DNA of 64,000 nucleotides from positions 434,001 to 498,000 of the forward strand of contig CAWFYJ010000005.1 of NCBI GenBank assembly GCA_963820055.1. The letters run 5' to 3'. Numbering within the stretch: the first letter of the stretch is position 1; each line of letters starts with the position of its first letter. The DNA comes from RHKX01 sp963820055 (lineage in GTDB: Bacteria; Actinomycetota; Thermoleophilia; Solirubrobacterales; 70-9). A program made the translations under genes and the position numbers. Shown piece by piece: positions 10,953 to 18,932 of the stretch. Below the pieces are notes generated by a model. That model made no database searches, was not told where the DNA came from, and saw only the letters and a program-made list of their open reading frames with translations.

Positions 10953-11634
10953 GTGGCTTCCGGAGGGGAAGCGCCGCGCCCTCACCCGCCGTCGCCTGTT
11001 CGGAATCGATCGCTCCGGCCCGGAGCCGCCGCAGACCCGCGCCGGCCAGCCGCTGCGGCCGTTCACCCTCCCGAACCTGATCGGCTACATCCGGCTCGCG
11101 GCGATCCCGGTCTTCCTGGTCATCGCCTTCAACTCCGGCGACGGCCGCGACGCGCTCGCGTCGGTGATCTTCCTCGCGATCGCGCTCGGAGACCTGCTCG
11201 ACGGCTTCGTCGCGCGTGCCACCGGTCAGTACAGCCGTCTCGGGGCCTTGCTCGACCCGGTCGTCGACCGGCTGACGATCCTCGCCGGCGCCGCGGTCTG
11301 CTGGAACTTCGAGCTGCTGCCGCGCCCGGCGATCGCGCTCCTCGCGCTGCGCGAGATCGCGACGCTCGGACTTGCCCGCTACGGGCTTCGCCACGGCGTC
11401 GACCTCGAGATCACCTGGGTGGGGCGGATCGCCGTCTTCCTGATCATGGGCGGCATCTTCTGGTCGATGGTCGTCGACTGGGCGATCATCGAGATCGGCT
11501 TCTGCGTTGGTGTCGGGCTGTCGATCTTCGCGACGTTCCTCTACGTGCGCGAAGCGGTCCGCCGGTCGCGCGAGATCAAGCGTGAGGCGGGCGATGCGGT
11601 GCAGCCCGCCGTTCAACCTTCAAGTTCTGATTGA
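10953..11634 (+). CDS. pgsA: CDP-alcohol phosphatidyltransferase (PgsA-like phosphatidylglycerophosphate synthase)
   Basis: Integral membrane enzyme transferring a phosphatidyl group from CDP-diacylglycerol to glycerol-3-phosphate or a related alcohol. The family signature D-G-x2-A-R-x8-G-x3-D-x3-D is seen as DGFVARATGQYSRLGALLDP followed by VVD. About five hydrophobic segments follow. The conserved frame reads back through LRPFTLPNLIGYIRLAAIP to about 10966 without an ATG, GTG or TTG. The GTG at 10953 joins it if one G is removed from the GGGG run at 10965-10968, giving a basic N-terminus of MASGGKRRALTRRR type. That is the same +1 error type as in proS, only 4 nt upstream. A CTG start at 10945 is the alternative. 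Substrate assignment is by family. Confidence 0.8.
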
Positions 11635-11658
11635 CCCTTCGGGTCGCGGGCCTATAAT
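11631..11658 (+). promoter_or_regulatory. Strong SigA-type promoter of the RsiG-like/FHA/FtsR block
   Basis: TTGACC at 11631-11636 and a perfect TATAAT at 11653-11658 are separated by 16 bp. This is the best match to the housekeeping consensus in the window. It lies just after the pgsA stop region and about 55 nt before the RsiG-like start, giving a leader of roughly 50 nt. Confidence 0.75.
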
Positions 11659-11715
11659 CGCTGTTCGCCGGTGACTGCGACCGGCATCCTGCGACGACGA
11701 AAGTTTGGGTGAGTG

Positions 11716-11973
11716 ATGGACGAGACGTTTCCCGACATCGGCGCGATGAGCGACGAGGAGCTGAAGGAGATGATCGACGAGCTCACCCGAGAGGAGCAGG
11801 AGGTCTCCTACCGGCGCCGGATGCTGCACGGGAAGATCGACATCCTTCGCGCCGAGCTCGTCAACCGGCTCCGCACCAACCGCGAGTCCGGCGAAGCGCT
11901 GATCAGCGGCGCCGACGTGGAGAAGCTCACCGACATCCTCGCCGGCCGGGTCAGCGGGGGAGAAGGGGTCTAG
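11716..11973 (+). CDS. rsiG: RsiG-like small coiled-coil protein with one c-di-GMP-binding motif (putative anti-sigma factor)
   Basis: An 85-residue, highly charged helical protein. Residues 27-42 carry E-x3-S-x2-R-x3-H-x3-D (E27, S31, R34, H38, D42). This is the c-di-GMP motif E(x)3S(x)2R(x)3Q(x)3D described for the anti-sigma factor RsiG of Streptomyces and Rubrobacter, with Gln replaced by His. Streptomyces RsiG has two copies in one chain; the single-copy Rubrobacter form works as a homodimer, and this short protein fits that form. Function as a WhiG-type anti-sigma factor is inference, since no sigma gene is in the window. ATG at 11716 is preferred to the in-frame GTG at 11713. It is driven by the strong promoter at 11631-11658, and the FHA gene starts 6 nt downstream. 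Confidence 0.7.
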   Translation: MDETFPDIGAMSDEELKEMIDELTREEQEVSYRRRMLHGKIDILRAELVNRLRTNRESGEALISGADVEKLTDILAGRVSGGEGV

Positions 11974-11979
11974 GGCGCG

Positions 11980-12451
11980 ATGGCGCCTTCACTGCCCCGA
12001 ATGCGGCTTCGTCAACGACGAGGGGGCCAACTACTGCCAGAAGTGCGGCGCCTACCTGGGCCGCTCGGAAGGCACCGAGGAACCTTCGACGCTGACCTAC
12101 AAGATCGCCGAGACCGGCGACTTCCAGCCGGTCGACCTCGAGGAGATGGTCGAGGAGGAGGGCGCCGCCCTCGTCATCCGCTCCGGCGGTGGGCGAGCGG
12201 GGGAGAGCTTCCCCGTCGACCAGGACCGGATGAGCATCGGCCGCACCCCCGACGCCCCGATCTTCCTCGACGACGTGACGGTCTCCCGCAACCACGCGCT
12301 GCTGGTGCGGCGCCGCGACGGCCTCTACATCGACGATCTCGGCTCTCTGAATGGCACCTACGTCAACCGGCACCGGATCGAGTCGCACCTCCTCGAGGAT
12401 GGCGACGAGATCCAGATCGGCAAGTTCAAGCTCGGTTTCCTGGAGCGCTGA
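11980..12451 (+). CDS. Zinc-ribbon plus FHA-domain protein (GarA-like neighbourhood), one frameshift near the start
   Basis: Cytoplasmic phosphothreonine-binding adaptor. After removing one C from the CC at 11986-11987, the ATG at 11980 opens into MALHCPECGF, and the zinc ribbon is CPECG followed by CQKCG. A linker of ~40 residues leads to an FHA domain with the diagnostic residues SIGRTPDAPIFL, VSRNHALL and DDLGSLNGTYVN. The FHA frame itself is uninterrupted from 11993 to 12451. In mycobacteria the FHA protein GarA also sits beside the FtsR-type MerR gene, as here. GarA has a phosphorylated TETT motif rather than a zinc ribbon, so regulation may differ. Confidence 0.82.
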
Positions 12452-12452
12452 C

Positions 12453-13193
12453 GTGGAACCTGCGACCAGGCCGGCCGCGCGGACCGGCGAGACGCGGGAC
12501 TCACGCCCTCGCAAGGCGCTGACGATCGGCGCCGTCTGCAAGGTGCTCGGTCAGGAGTTCGACGACATCTCGATCTCGAAGATCCGCTACCTCGAGGATC
12601 AGAAGCTGCTGACGCCGCGGCGGACGCGCGGCGGTTACCGCCTCTACAGCCAGGCCGATGTCGAGCAGCTGCGGGCGATCCTGCGGATGCAGCGTGACGA
12701 GTTCCTGCCGCTCCGGGTGATCCGCCAGGAGCTGGCCGCCGGAAAGATCGGCGGCGAGCGCGATCGCGGCGTCCGCGCGGCGGCAAGCCGCAGGGCGATG
12801 ACGCTCGAGGAGCCGGACGAGTGGATCAACCTCGACGACGTGCTCGAGCAGACCGGCGCCTCGACCGAGCTGATCCGCGAGCTCGAGGACTACGGAATCG
12901 TCCAGCCGAAGCAGCGCAACGGCTCGAAGATCTTCGACGAGACCGACGTCGAGATCGTCCGCGCCGCGACCGAGCTCGCCCGCTTCGGCGTCGGCGGCCG
13001 CAACCTCAGGGTCTTCCGGACGTCGGCCGACCGCGAGGCATCGCTGCTCGAGCAGCTGATGGCTCCTTCGCTCCGCTCGCGGAGCCCCGCCCGGCGCAAG
13101 GAGGCGATCGAGAGCCTCGAGGGCCTCGCCGCCACCTGCACCCAGCTCAAGCACCTCCTGCTGGTTCGCGACCTCCGCCGCCTGCGCGGCTGA
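12453..13193 (+). CDS. ftsR: MerR-family transcriptional regulator, FtsR-like
   Basis: DNA-binding regulator of 246 residues. The MerR winged helix is near residues 25-95: LTIGAVCKVLGQEFDDISIS, then KIRYLEDQKLLTPRRTRGGYRLYS and DVEQLRAILRMQRDEFLPLRVIR. A second, C-terminal domain of ~110 residues, with its own HTH-like VLEQTGASTELIRELEDYGI, matches the FtsR (Rv1828) type and is not a ligand-binding MerR domain. FtsR activates ftsZ in corynebacteria. The start is GTG at 12453, one nt after the FHA stop. The pgsA...FHA-FtsR order resembles the Mycobacterium Rv1822-Rv1828 region. Confidence 0.82.
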   Translation: MEPATRPAARTGETRDSRPRKALTIGAVCKVLGQEFDDISISKIRYLEDQKLLTPRRTRGGYRLYSQADVEQLRAILRMQRDEFLPLRVIRQELAAGKIGGERDRGVRAAASRRAMTLEEPDEWINLDDVLEQTGASTELIRELEDYGIVQPKQRNGSKIFDETDVEIVRAATELARFGVGGRNLRVFRTSADREASLLEQLMAPSLRSRSPARRKEAIESLEGLAATCTQLKHLLLVRDLRRLRG

Positions 13194-13199
13194 GGGCCG

Positions 13200-13671
13200 A
13201 TGCCGACCGTCGCCCGGACTCGCGTGATCGGCGCGAGCGCGAAGTCCGTCTGGGCGCTCGTCGCCGACCCGCACAACCTGCCGCGCTGGTGGCCGGAGAC
13301 GAGCCGCGTCGAGGACGTCGACGGCTCGCCCGGGGGCGCGCCGCGGCCGCTTCACCCAGGTCATGAAGACGAACAAGGGCAAGACCGTCCGGGCCGATTA
13401 CCGCTGCACCGCCTCGACCGCCGGCGAGCGGATCGTCTGGGAGCAGCAGCTCGAGGGCACCCCGTTCGAGGGGTTTCTGCGCAGCGCCGAGCTCGAGGTC
13501 AGGGTCGATGAGTCCGGAGCGGGGGAGAGCAAGGTCCAGATCGAGGCCCGCCGTGGGCTTCGCGGCATGTCCCGGTTAGGCTCGGTGATGATGAGGCGAG
13601 CCACCGGCCGGACGCTCAACCGCGCACTCGACGGGATCGAGCAGGCGCTTCGCACGGACGGCTCCGGGTGA
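13200..13671 (+). CDS. SRPBCC-fold (polyketide cyclase/dehydrase-like) protein, one frameshift
   Basis: Small START-like ligand-binding protein. The N-terminal half VIGASAKSVWALVADPHNLPRWW is the usual SRPBCC opening (W-x-L-V-x-D-P-x-x-x-x-x-W-W). The C-terminal half, starting MKTNKGKTVRADY, runs in the +1 frame from about 13343. Removing one base from the CC at 13341-13342 or the G run at 13332-13336 joins them as GGARGRFTQVMKTNK. The restored protein is ~156 residues. It starts 6 nt after ftsR, and its TGA overlaps the GTG of the next gene. Ligand and role are unknown. Confidence 0.7.
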
Positions 13672-15306
13672 CGCCGACAAGGGAGATGCTGCGGCGCGAC
13701 GCCGCCTTCGACCGCTGGGGCGAGCCCGGCGACGACGGCGAGCTCGGAGCCGCTGCCGAGGAGATGCTGCGCGAGCGGATCGGCACCGGCGAGCCGCTCG
13801 ACCCGGTCCCGCTGGAATCGATTCAGGTCGACCCGCCGGCGCCGATCCCCGACGCCGTCATCGCGGCCGCAGGGGGCGAGGACGCCGTCAGCACCGACGC
13901 CGAGGACCGGATCCGTCACGCCGCCGGCAAGGGCTACCCCGATCTGATCAGGATGAGGCGCGAACGCGTCGAAAGCGCCCCCGACGCCGTCCTCGCACCG
14001 CCCGACGCCGAACACGTCGCCGCGGCGCTCGAAGCCTGCTCCGCCGCCGGAGTCGCGGTCGTCCCGTTCGGAGGCGGGACGAGCGTCGTCGGCGGGGTCG
14101 CGCCCGAGCGCGGAGCCTTCGAGCGTCTCGTCGCCCTCGACCTGACGGCGCTCCGCGCGGCCGAGATCGATCCCGTCTCGATGACCGCCCACCTCGGACC
14201 GGGCCTCCGCGGGCCCGAGGCCGAGGCGCTGCTCAACAGCGAGGGCTTCACCCTCGGCCACTTCCCGCAGTCGTACCGGTACGCCACAATCGGCGGCTAC
14301 GCGGCGACCCGCTCGGCCGGGCAGGCCTCGAGCGGCTACGGGCGCTTCGACGCCGTCGCCACCGCGATCGAGCTGACCAGCCCCGCCGGCACCATGCGGA
14401 CGCTCGAAACGCCGCACACGGCCGCCGGACCGTCGCTCCGCGAGCTCGTGCTCGGCTCGGAGGGGATCTTCGGTGTCATCACCGATGTCGGCGTGCGGAT
14501 CCGGCCTCTCCCCGAACGGAAGCGCTACGAGGGCTGGTTCGCCCCGGGCTTCGGTGAGGGCATCGAGATCGTCCGCTCCCTCGCCCAAGGGGGCGCGCTC
14601 CCCGACGTCGTCCGCCTCTCCGACCGGGAGGAGACCGAGGTCTCGCTCGCCATGTCCGGCCTCGCCGGCGCCAAGAAGAGCGGCCTCGACGCCTACCTGC
14701 GCCTCCGCGGCCGCACCGACGGCTGCATGCTCATCGCCGGCTGGGAGGGCGAGCGCGAGGACGTCGAGCGCCGCCGCCAGCTCTCCCGCCGCCTCCTCCG
14801 CTCCGGCGGCGCCGTCTCGCTCGGCAGCTCGCCGGGCAGCTCCTGGTCGCACGGTCGCTACGAGGGACCGCACTTCAGGGACCTGCTCATCGACCGCGGC
14901 ATCCTCGTCGAGACGCTCGAGACCTCTCACACGCTACGCCCGCCTCGACGAGCTTCATTCCGCCGTCGCCACGGCCCTCCGCGGCGCCATCGAGGCCGAC
15001 GGATCCTCCGGGGTCGTCATGTGCCACGTCTCCCACGTCTACCGCGACGGCGCCAGCCTCTACTTCACCTTCCTCACGCCCGCCCGCCCCGGCGCCGAGA
15101 TCGAGCAGTGGGGAGGCCTCAAGCGCGCCGCCTGCGACGCCATCGTGGCCACCGGCGGAACCATCACCCATCACCACGCAGTCGGCCGCGACCACGCGCC
15201 CTACATGCCCGCCGAGATCGGCGACCTCGGCATCGAGACGCTGCGGTCGGTCAAGGAGCGCCTGGACCCCGCCGGGATCATGAATCCGGGCAAGCTCCTG
15301 GGGTAA
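13668..15306 (+). CDS. FAD-binding oxidase, alkyldihydroxyacetonephosphate-synthase/GlcD-like, one frameshift
   Basis: Predicted flavoenzyme of the vanillyl-alcohol-oxidase/PCMH superfamily. The FAD-binding region is VVPFGGGTSVVGGV, followed by TLGHFPQSYRYATIGGYAATRSAGQASSGYGR, of which the FPQS and GGYAATRSAGQ parts are hallmarks of AGPS-like enzymes. The C-terminal HHHAVGRDHAPYM and DPAGIMNPGKLLG are also AGPS/GlcD hallmarks. The two parts are in different frames; removing one G at about 14933 restores HTYARLDELH. The restored length is ~545 residues. The start is GTG at 13668, overlapping the preceding stop by 4 nt. AGPS makes ether lipids, but the real substrate here cannot be fixed from sequence. 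Confidence 0.82.
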
Positions 15307-15358
15307 CCCCGGCACGGATCCTCCGCCGGCGCGTCCGGTCCGATCGGTCGGCGCGGCA

Positions 15359-15401
15359 GTGGAGCGGATTTGGTCCGCATAGCGGACCAAGCCTGGACCA
15401 C
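15359..15401 (+). repeat. 43-bp dispersed palindromic repeat, copy 1
   Basis: Core TTGGTCCGC-ATA-GCGGACCAA (15370-15390) is a perfect 9-bp stem with a 3-nt loop. The full 43 bp matches the complement of 30284-30326 at all but about four positions, including the outer flanks GTGGAGCGG and TGGACCAC. Both copies lie between convergent genes. It could be a REP-like element or a conserved terminator. Confidence 0.75.
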
Positions 15402-15453
15402 TGGCCTCGGAGTCACCTTCACTCCACCGGCTCAGGGGCCCTTCCTTCTCCGG

Positions 15454-15492
15454 AGTGTCAGAAACGCGACGTAGGGGGACGTTTCTGACACT
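15454..15492. repeat. Perfect 13-bp inverted repeat
   Basis: AGTGTCAGAAACG (15454-15466) and its exact complement CGTTTCTGACACT (15480-15492) are separated by 13 nt. There is no T run on either side. It may be a transcription barrier, a protein site, or part of a dispersed repeat family. Confidence 0.7.
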
Positions 15493-15578
15493 TCGCGGAA
15501 TCGCCCAGCCGAGGGCAACCCGCCCGCTCCCAAGCAAAGGCGGATTGGGCCCATGGGCCGTTTCCGCCTCCGCTCCGC

Positions 15579-16667
15579 CTAACCGCCGGGCTGCGTCGAC
15601 GCCCCGGACCCGCCTCCGGAGCCGCCGCCGGTCCCGGCGCCCGCTCCCGACTGGCTCGACTGACCCTGCTGGTCCTGCACGAGCGGGATGTCGCCGGTCG
15701 CCAGTTCCTGGCCGGTGAAGGGGAGGATCGGGACCTTCTGCTGGGTGGCCTGCTTGATCTTCGCCTGAAGCTCGTCGATCGGGGTGACCGATACGCGGAC
15801 GGACCGGGCCTGGTTGCCCACGGCGACGGCGATCGGCGTCGGCACGGCCAGCCGGCCCGAGAAGGAACCGTTCTGGTCCACCGTGAGCGTGTCGATCGGG
15901 TAGCCAGCGCTGTCGCCGACCATCAGCCAGACGAGGTAGGCCTGACCTTTCTGGACGTTGGGGTCGAGGCCCTCGACGTCGACGTCCACGTAGAGCTGCT
16001 GGTTGGAGACGAGCCCGAAGACGGCCTTGCCGGCGACGCCGCTGCCGGCGACCGGCTTCAGGGGGACGGTGGTGATGTTGGCGTCGGCGGTCGTCGAGGT
16101 ATCGGTCGAACTCGCGGAGTCGGTGCTCCCCGAGTCGTCGCCGCCGGAGAAGACGCCGGCGATCGCAAGGACAGCGAAGATGAGGATGACGCCGAGCGCG
16201 GCGAGCGCGGCGATCAGCTTGCCGCGGTTGTCGCCGGAGCGCGAGACGGCGGCGTCGTCGCCGGCACTCGTCGCGGGCCCCGACGCGGGCGGGGGCGCCG
16301 CCGCGGTGTCGGGAAGGGCGGCCTTGCGCCGCTTGCCGCGGGGCTCGGGAAGGTTGGGCTGCTTGGCGTCCGGAGCGATGACGGCGAGGCCTGTCTGGAT
16401 TCGCTTCGCGAGGTCGAGTGCCTCGGGGTCACCCTGCAGATGGCGGATCGCATCGGCGCGGCCGATCGGGTCGGCCTGGCCGAGCAGGAAGTCGGTGAGG
16501 CCGACCTCCACGTCCGGGTCGGAGCCCCCGATCTCGGTCAGCGCGGCGCGGGCGCGTTCGCGGACTTCGTCGGCCGTGCCGCCAAGCAGGCCCGCGATGT
16601 CCTCATAGCTCTGTCCCCGCTCGCAGAGCAGCTGGAGCAGCGCGCGTTGGTCCCCTTGCAGTGGCAT
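15579..16667 (-). CDS. Membrane protein with sigma-region-4-like HTH and RskA-like extracytoplasmic domain
   Basis: A 362-residue single-pass protein. Residues ~8-45 (LLQLLCERGQSYEDIAGLL, then GGTADEVRERARAAL) look like a sigma-70 region 4 helix-turn-helix. A Pro/Ala-rich cytoplasmic linker follows, then one membrane helix near residues 150-172 (LIAALAALGVILIFAVLAIA). After a Ser/Thr/Asp-rich spacer, the outer domain contains GQAYLVWLMVGDSAGYPIDT, similar to the C-terminal domain of anti-sigma factor RskA. The tail is Gly/Ser-rich. No ECF sigma gene is adjacent. ATG at 16667 is preceded by TAGGCT with 6 nt between. Role as an envelope-stress regulator is inference. Confidence 0.6.
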   Translation of the reverse strand: MPLQGDQRALLQLLCERGQSYEDIAGLLGGTADEVRERARAALTEIGGSDPDVEVGLTDFLLGQADPIGRADAIRHLQGDPEALDLAKRIQTGLAVIAPDAKQPNLPEPRGKRRKAALPDTAAAPPPASGPATSAGDDAAVSRSGDNRGKLIAALAALGVILIFAVLAIAGVFSGGDDSGSTDSASSTDTSTTADANITTVPLKPVAGSGVAGKAVFGLVSNQQLYVDVDVEGLDPNVQKGQAYLVWLMVGDSAGYPIDTLTVDQNGSFSGRLAVPTPIAVAVGNQARSVRVSVTPIDELQAKIKQATQQKVPILPFTGQELATGDIPLVQDQQGQSSQSGAGAGTGGGSGGGSGASTQPGG

Positions 16668-16673
16668 CGGCGA

Positions 16674-16679
16674 AGCCTA
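16674..16679 (-). promoter_or_regulatory. -10 box, leaderless, of the RskA-like gene
   Basis: TAGGCT on the minus strand ends exactly 6 nt before the ATG at 16667, so transcription should start at or next to the start codon. Confidence 0.55.
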
Positions 16680-16727
16680 TGCAAAGGGCACGACGGGCGG
16701 CGCAGGCGAGCCCGGCGCGGCAGCGAT

Positions 16728-16733
16728 TAGGCT
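16728..16733 (+). promoter_or_regulatory. -10 box, leaderless, of the thioesterase gene
   Basis: TAGGCT ends 6 nt before the ATG at 16740. It is divergent from the identical box at 16674-16679. Confidence 0.55.
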
Positions 16734-16739
16734 CCCGGC

Positions 16740-17138
16740 ATGGCAGACGATCAGGGCCCCGTCCCGGAGGGAAATCTCGTCGACGTGCTCGGGCTCGAGC
16801 GCTACGAGTTCGACGGCGAGGAGATCGCGACCCTGCGGATGCCGGTCCACGACGGGATCAAGCAGCCGTTCGGGATCGTCCATGGCGGCGCCTTCGCGAC
16901 GCTCGCCGAGACCGTCTGTTCGCGGGCGACCTACGACGCCGTCGCACCGAAGCTGGCCATGGGTCAGGCGAACGAGTCGATCTTCCTTCGCGCCGTCCGC
17001 TCCGGGACCGTCCACGCCCGGGCCCGTGCGCTCCATCGCGGCAGCACCAGCTGGGTCTGGGACGTCGAGATGCGCGACGACGAGGAGCGCCTCTGCGCGA
17101 CCTCGCGGCTGATAATCGCCGTCAGGGAGATGCGCTAG
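16740..17138 (+). CDS. PaaI-type hotdog-fold thioesterase
   Basis: Predicted acyl-CoA thioesterase of 132 residues. The hotdog signature is FGIVHGGAFATLAETVCSRAT (HGG with the following Glu near residues 47-56), matching PaaI/YbgC-like enzymes that hydrolyse aryl- or acyl-CoA. It has a single domain and no signal. It converges on nadE, with the ends overlapping by 4 nt at 17135-17138. Substrate is unknown. Confidence 0.85.
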   Translation: MADDQGPVPEGNLVDVLGLERYEFDGEEIATLRMPVHDGIKQPFGIVHGGAFATLAETVCSRATYDAVAPKLAMGQANESIFLRAVRSGTVHARARALHRGSTSWVWDVEMRDDEERLCATSRLIIAVREMR

Positions 17139-18829
17139 CCGCGAAAGCCGTTGGTGATCGGCAGGCGCCGGTCACGCCCGAACGCCTTCGTCGTGATCTT
17201 CACCCCGGGAGGCGCCTGGCGGCGCTTGTATTCGGCGCGGTCGACGAGCCCGGCGACCCGGAGGGCATCGGCCTGACTGAGGCCCGCGGCGACGAGGTCG
17301 GCGCGGCTTCCGTCCCCCTCGATGTAGGTCGCGAGCGCGGGGTCGAGGACCTCGTAGGGAGGCAGCGAGTCGGTGTCCTTCTGGTCGGGCCGGAGCTCGG
17401 CGGACGGCGGGCGCTCGATGACGGCAGCCGGGATCAGCTCGTGCTCGGCGCGGCCGATGCGGTCGGCGACGAGCTCGTAGACGAGCAGCTTCGGCACGTC
17501 CTTGAGGACCGCGAAGCCGCCCGCCATGTCGCCGTAGAGCGTCGCGTAGCCGACCGACATCTCCGACTTGTTGCCGGTGCTGAGCGGGAGCCAGCCGAAC
17601 TTGTTGGACATGGCCATGACGATGTTGCCGCGGATCCGCGCCTGGAGGTTCTCCTCGGCGATCCCGGGCTCGGTTTCGGCGAAGTGTTCGGCGAGGAGGC
17701 CCTCGTAGGCCGCCATCACGTCCGCGATCGGCATGTCGATCGTGTTTGCGCCGAGGTTCGCCCCGATCGCCCGGGCGTCGGCTTGCGTCTCGGTGCTGGA
17801 GTGGGGGGAGGGCATGACGATGCAGGTCAGGCGATCGCCGCCGAGCGCATCGGCTGCGATCAGGGCGACGAGGGCGGAGTCGATGCCACCCGAGAGCCCG
17901 AGGACCGCATGCTCGAAGCCGTTCTTGGCGGCGTAGTCGCCGAGGCCCGTGACGAGGGCCGCGTAGACCTCCTCGGTGGCGCCCTTCGTCGGAGCGATCC
18001 GCTCGCCGACCGGCTCGCGCTCTCGAGGGGTGGTGGTGAGCGAGGCGCCGAGCGGCACGGCGGCGGCACTCTCCGGCTCGCCGACCGGCAGCTCGAGGTC
18101 GCAGAGCAAGAGCTCCTCCTCGAACTGTGCGGCCCGGGCAATCGTCCGACCCTCGGCGTCGACGACGAAGCTGTGCCCGTCGAAGACGAGCTCGTCCTGG
18201 CCGCCGACCATGTTGCAGAGCGCGATCGCCGCGCCGGACTCGCGGGCGCGCTCGGAGACCATCGCCTCGCGCTCGGTCCCCTTGAACCGGTGGTAGGGGG
18301 AAGCCGACGCGTTGACGATCAGCCGCGCCCCGGCGGCGGACTCGTCGGAGCTCGGCGGACCGGGCAGCCAGATGTCCTCGCAGACGGTGAGGCCGATCAG
18401 CGAATCGTCAAGTGAGATCAGTTCGCCGACCGGGCCGGAGTCGAAGTAGCGGCGCTCGTCGAAGACGCCGTAGTTGGGCAGGTGCACCTTGCGGTAGCGG
18501 GCGACGATCCGGCCGTCGGCGATCACGACGAGGCCGTTGTGCAGGGCGGCGTCGCGGATCGGGCAGCCGATCATCGCCACGATCCCCTCGACCTGGGCGG
18601 CGAGCGCCTCGACCGCGTCCTCGCAGGCCGCCACGAAATGTGGCTTCAGGAGCAGATCCTCCGGCGGATAACCGCTGATCGTCAATTCCGGGAGCACGAC
18701 GAGATCGGCGGCCGCGTCGCGGGCTCGGCCGATCCATTCGGCGGCGAGGGCGGCGTTGCCGTCGACGTCTCCGACGGTCGGATTCACCTGTGCGAGCGCC
18801 AGCCGCAATTCTCTCGAGCTTTCGTCCAT
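17135..18829 (-). CDS. nadE: Glutamine-dependent NAD+ synthetase
   Basis: Makes NAD+ from deamido-NAD+, ATP and glutamine. The 564 residues have two domains. The N-terminal nitrilase-type glutaminase has triad motifs LPELTISGYPPEDLL (Glu), YRKVHLPNYGVFDE (Lys) and LTVCEDIW (Cys). The C-terminal synthetase has the PP-loop LGLSGGIDSALVAL and the conserved LSTGNKSEMSVGYATLYGDM. Length fits the bacterial two-domain form with glutaminase. ATG at 18829 is chosen over upstream in-frame codons because homology begins at LALAQVNPTVGD and because GATAAT lies 6 nt upstream of this ATG. Confidence 0.96.
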   Translation of the reverse strand: MDESSRELRLALAQVNPTVGDVDGNAALAAEWIGRARDAAADLVVLPELTISGYPPEDLLLKPHFVAACEDAVEALAAQVEGIVAMIGCPIRDAALHNGLVVIADGRIVARYRKVHLPNYGVFDERRYFDSGPVGELISLDDSLIGLTVCEDIWLPGPPSSDESAAGARLIVNASASPYHRFKGTEREAMVSERARESGAAIALCNMVGGQDELVFDGHSFVVDAEGRTIARAAQFEEELLLCDLELPVGEPESAAAVPLGASLTTTPREREPVGERIAPTKGATEEVYAALVTGLGDYAAKNGFEHAVLGLSGGIDSALVALIAADALGGDRLTCIVMPSPHSSTETQADARAIGANLGANTIDMPIADVMAAYEGLLAEHFAETEPGIAEENLQARIRGNIVMAMSNKFGWLPLSTGNKSEMSVGYATLYGDMAGGFAVLKDVPKLLVYELVADRIGRAEHELIPAAVIERPPSAELRPDQKDTDSLPPYEVLDPALATYIEGDGSRADLVAAGLSQADALRVAGLVDRAEYKRRQAPPGVKITTKAFGRDRRLPITNGFRG

Positions 18830-18835
18830 CTGGTG

Positions 18836-18841
18836 ATTATC
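18836..18841 (-). promoter_or_regulatory. -10 box, leaderless, of nadE
   Basis: GATAAT on the minus strand ends 6 nt before the nadE ATG. Confidence 0.5.
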
Positions 18842-18932
18842 TCCGCCGACCGCACCCCGCGGCGGAAACCGGTGTTCTAATGCCGAACCCGCTGCTACCG
18901 TGCTGCGGCCCACCACGGAAGGAAACCCCGCT

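Larger units (their letters stand above)
15307..15578. other. Convergent intergenic region rich in inverted repeats
   Basis: No gene is visible. The stretch lies between two convergent genes and contains three separate inverted repeats, two of which are listed on their own. The third has AGGCGGA at 15538-15544 pairing with TCCGCCT at 15563-15569, around an inner perfect palindrome GGCCCATGGGCC at 15548-15559. Bidirectional termination is a reasonable guess. Confidence 0.6.
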
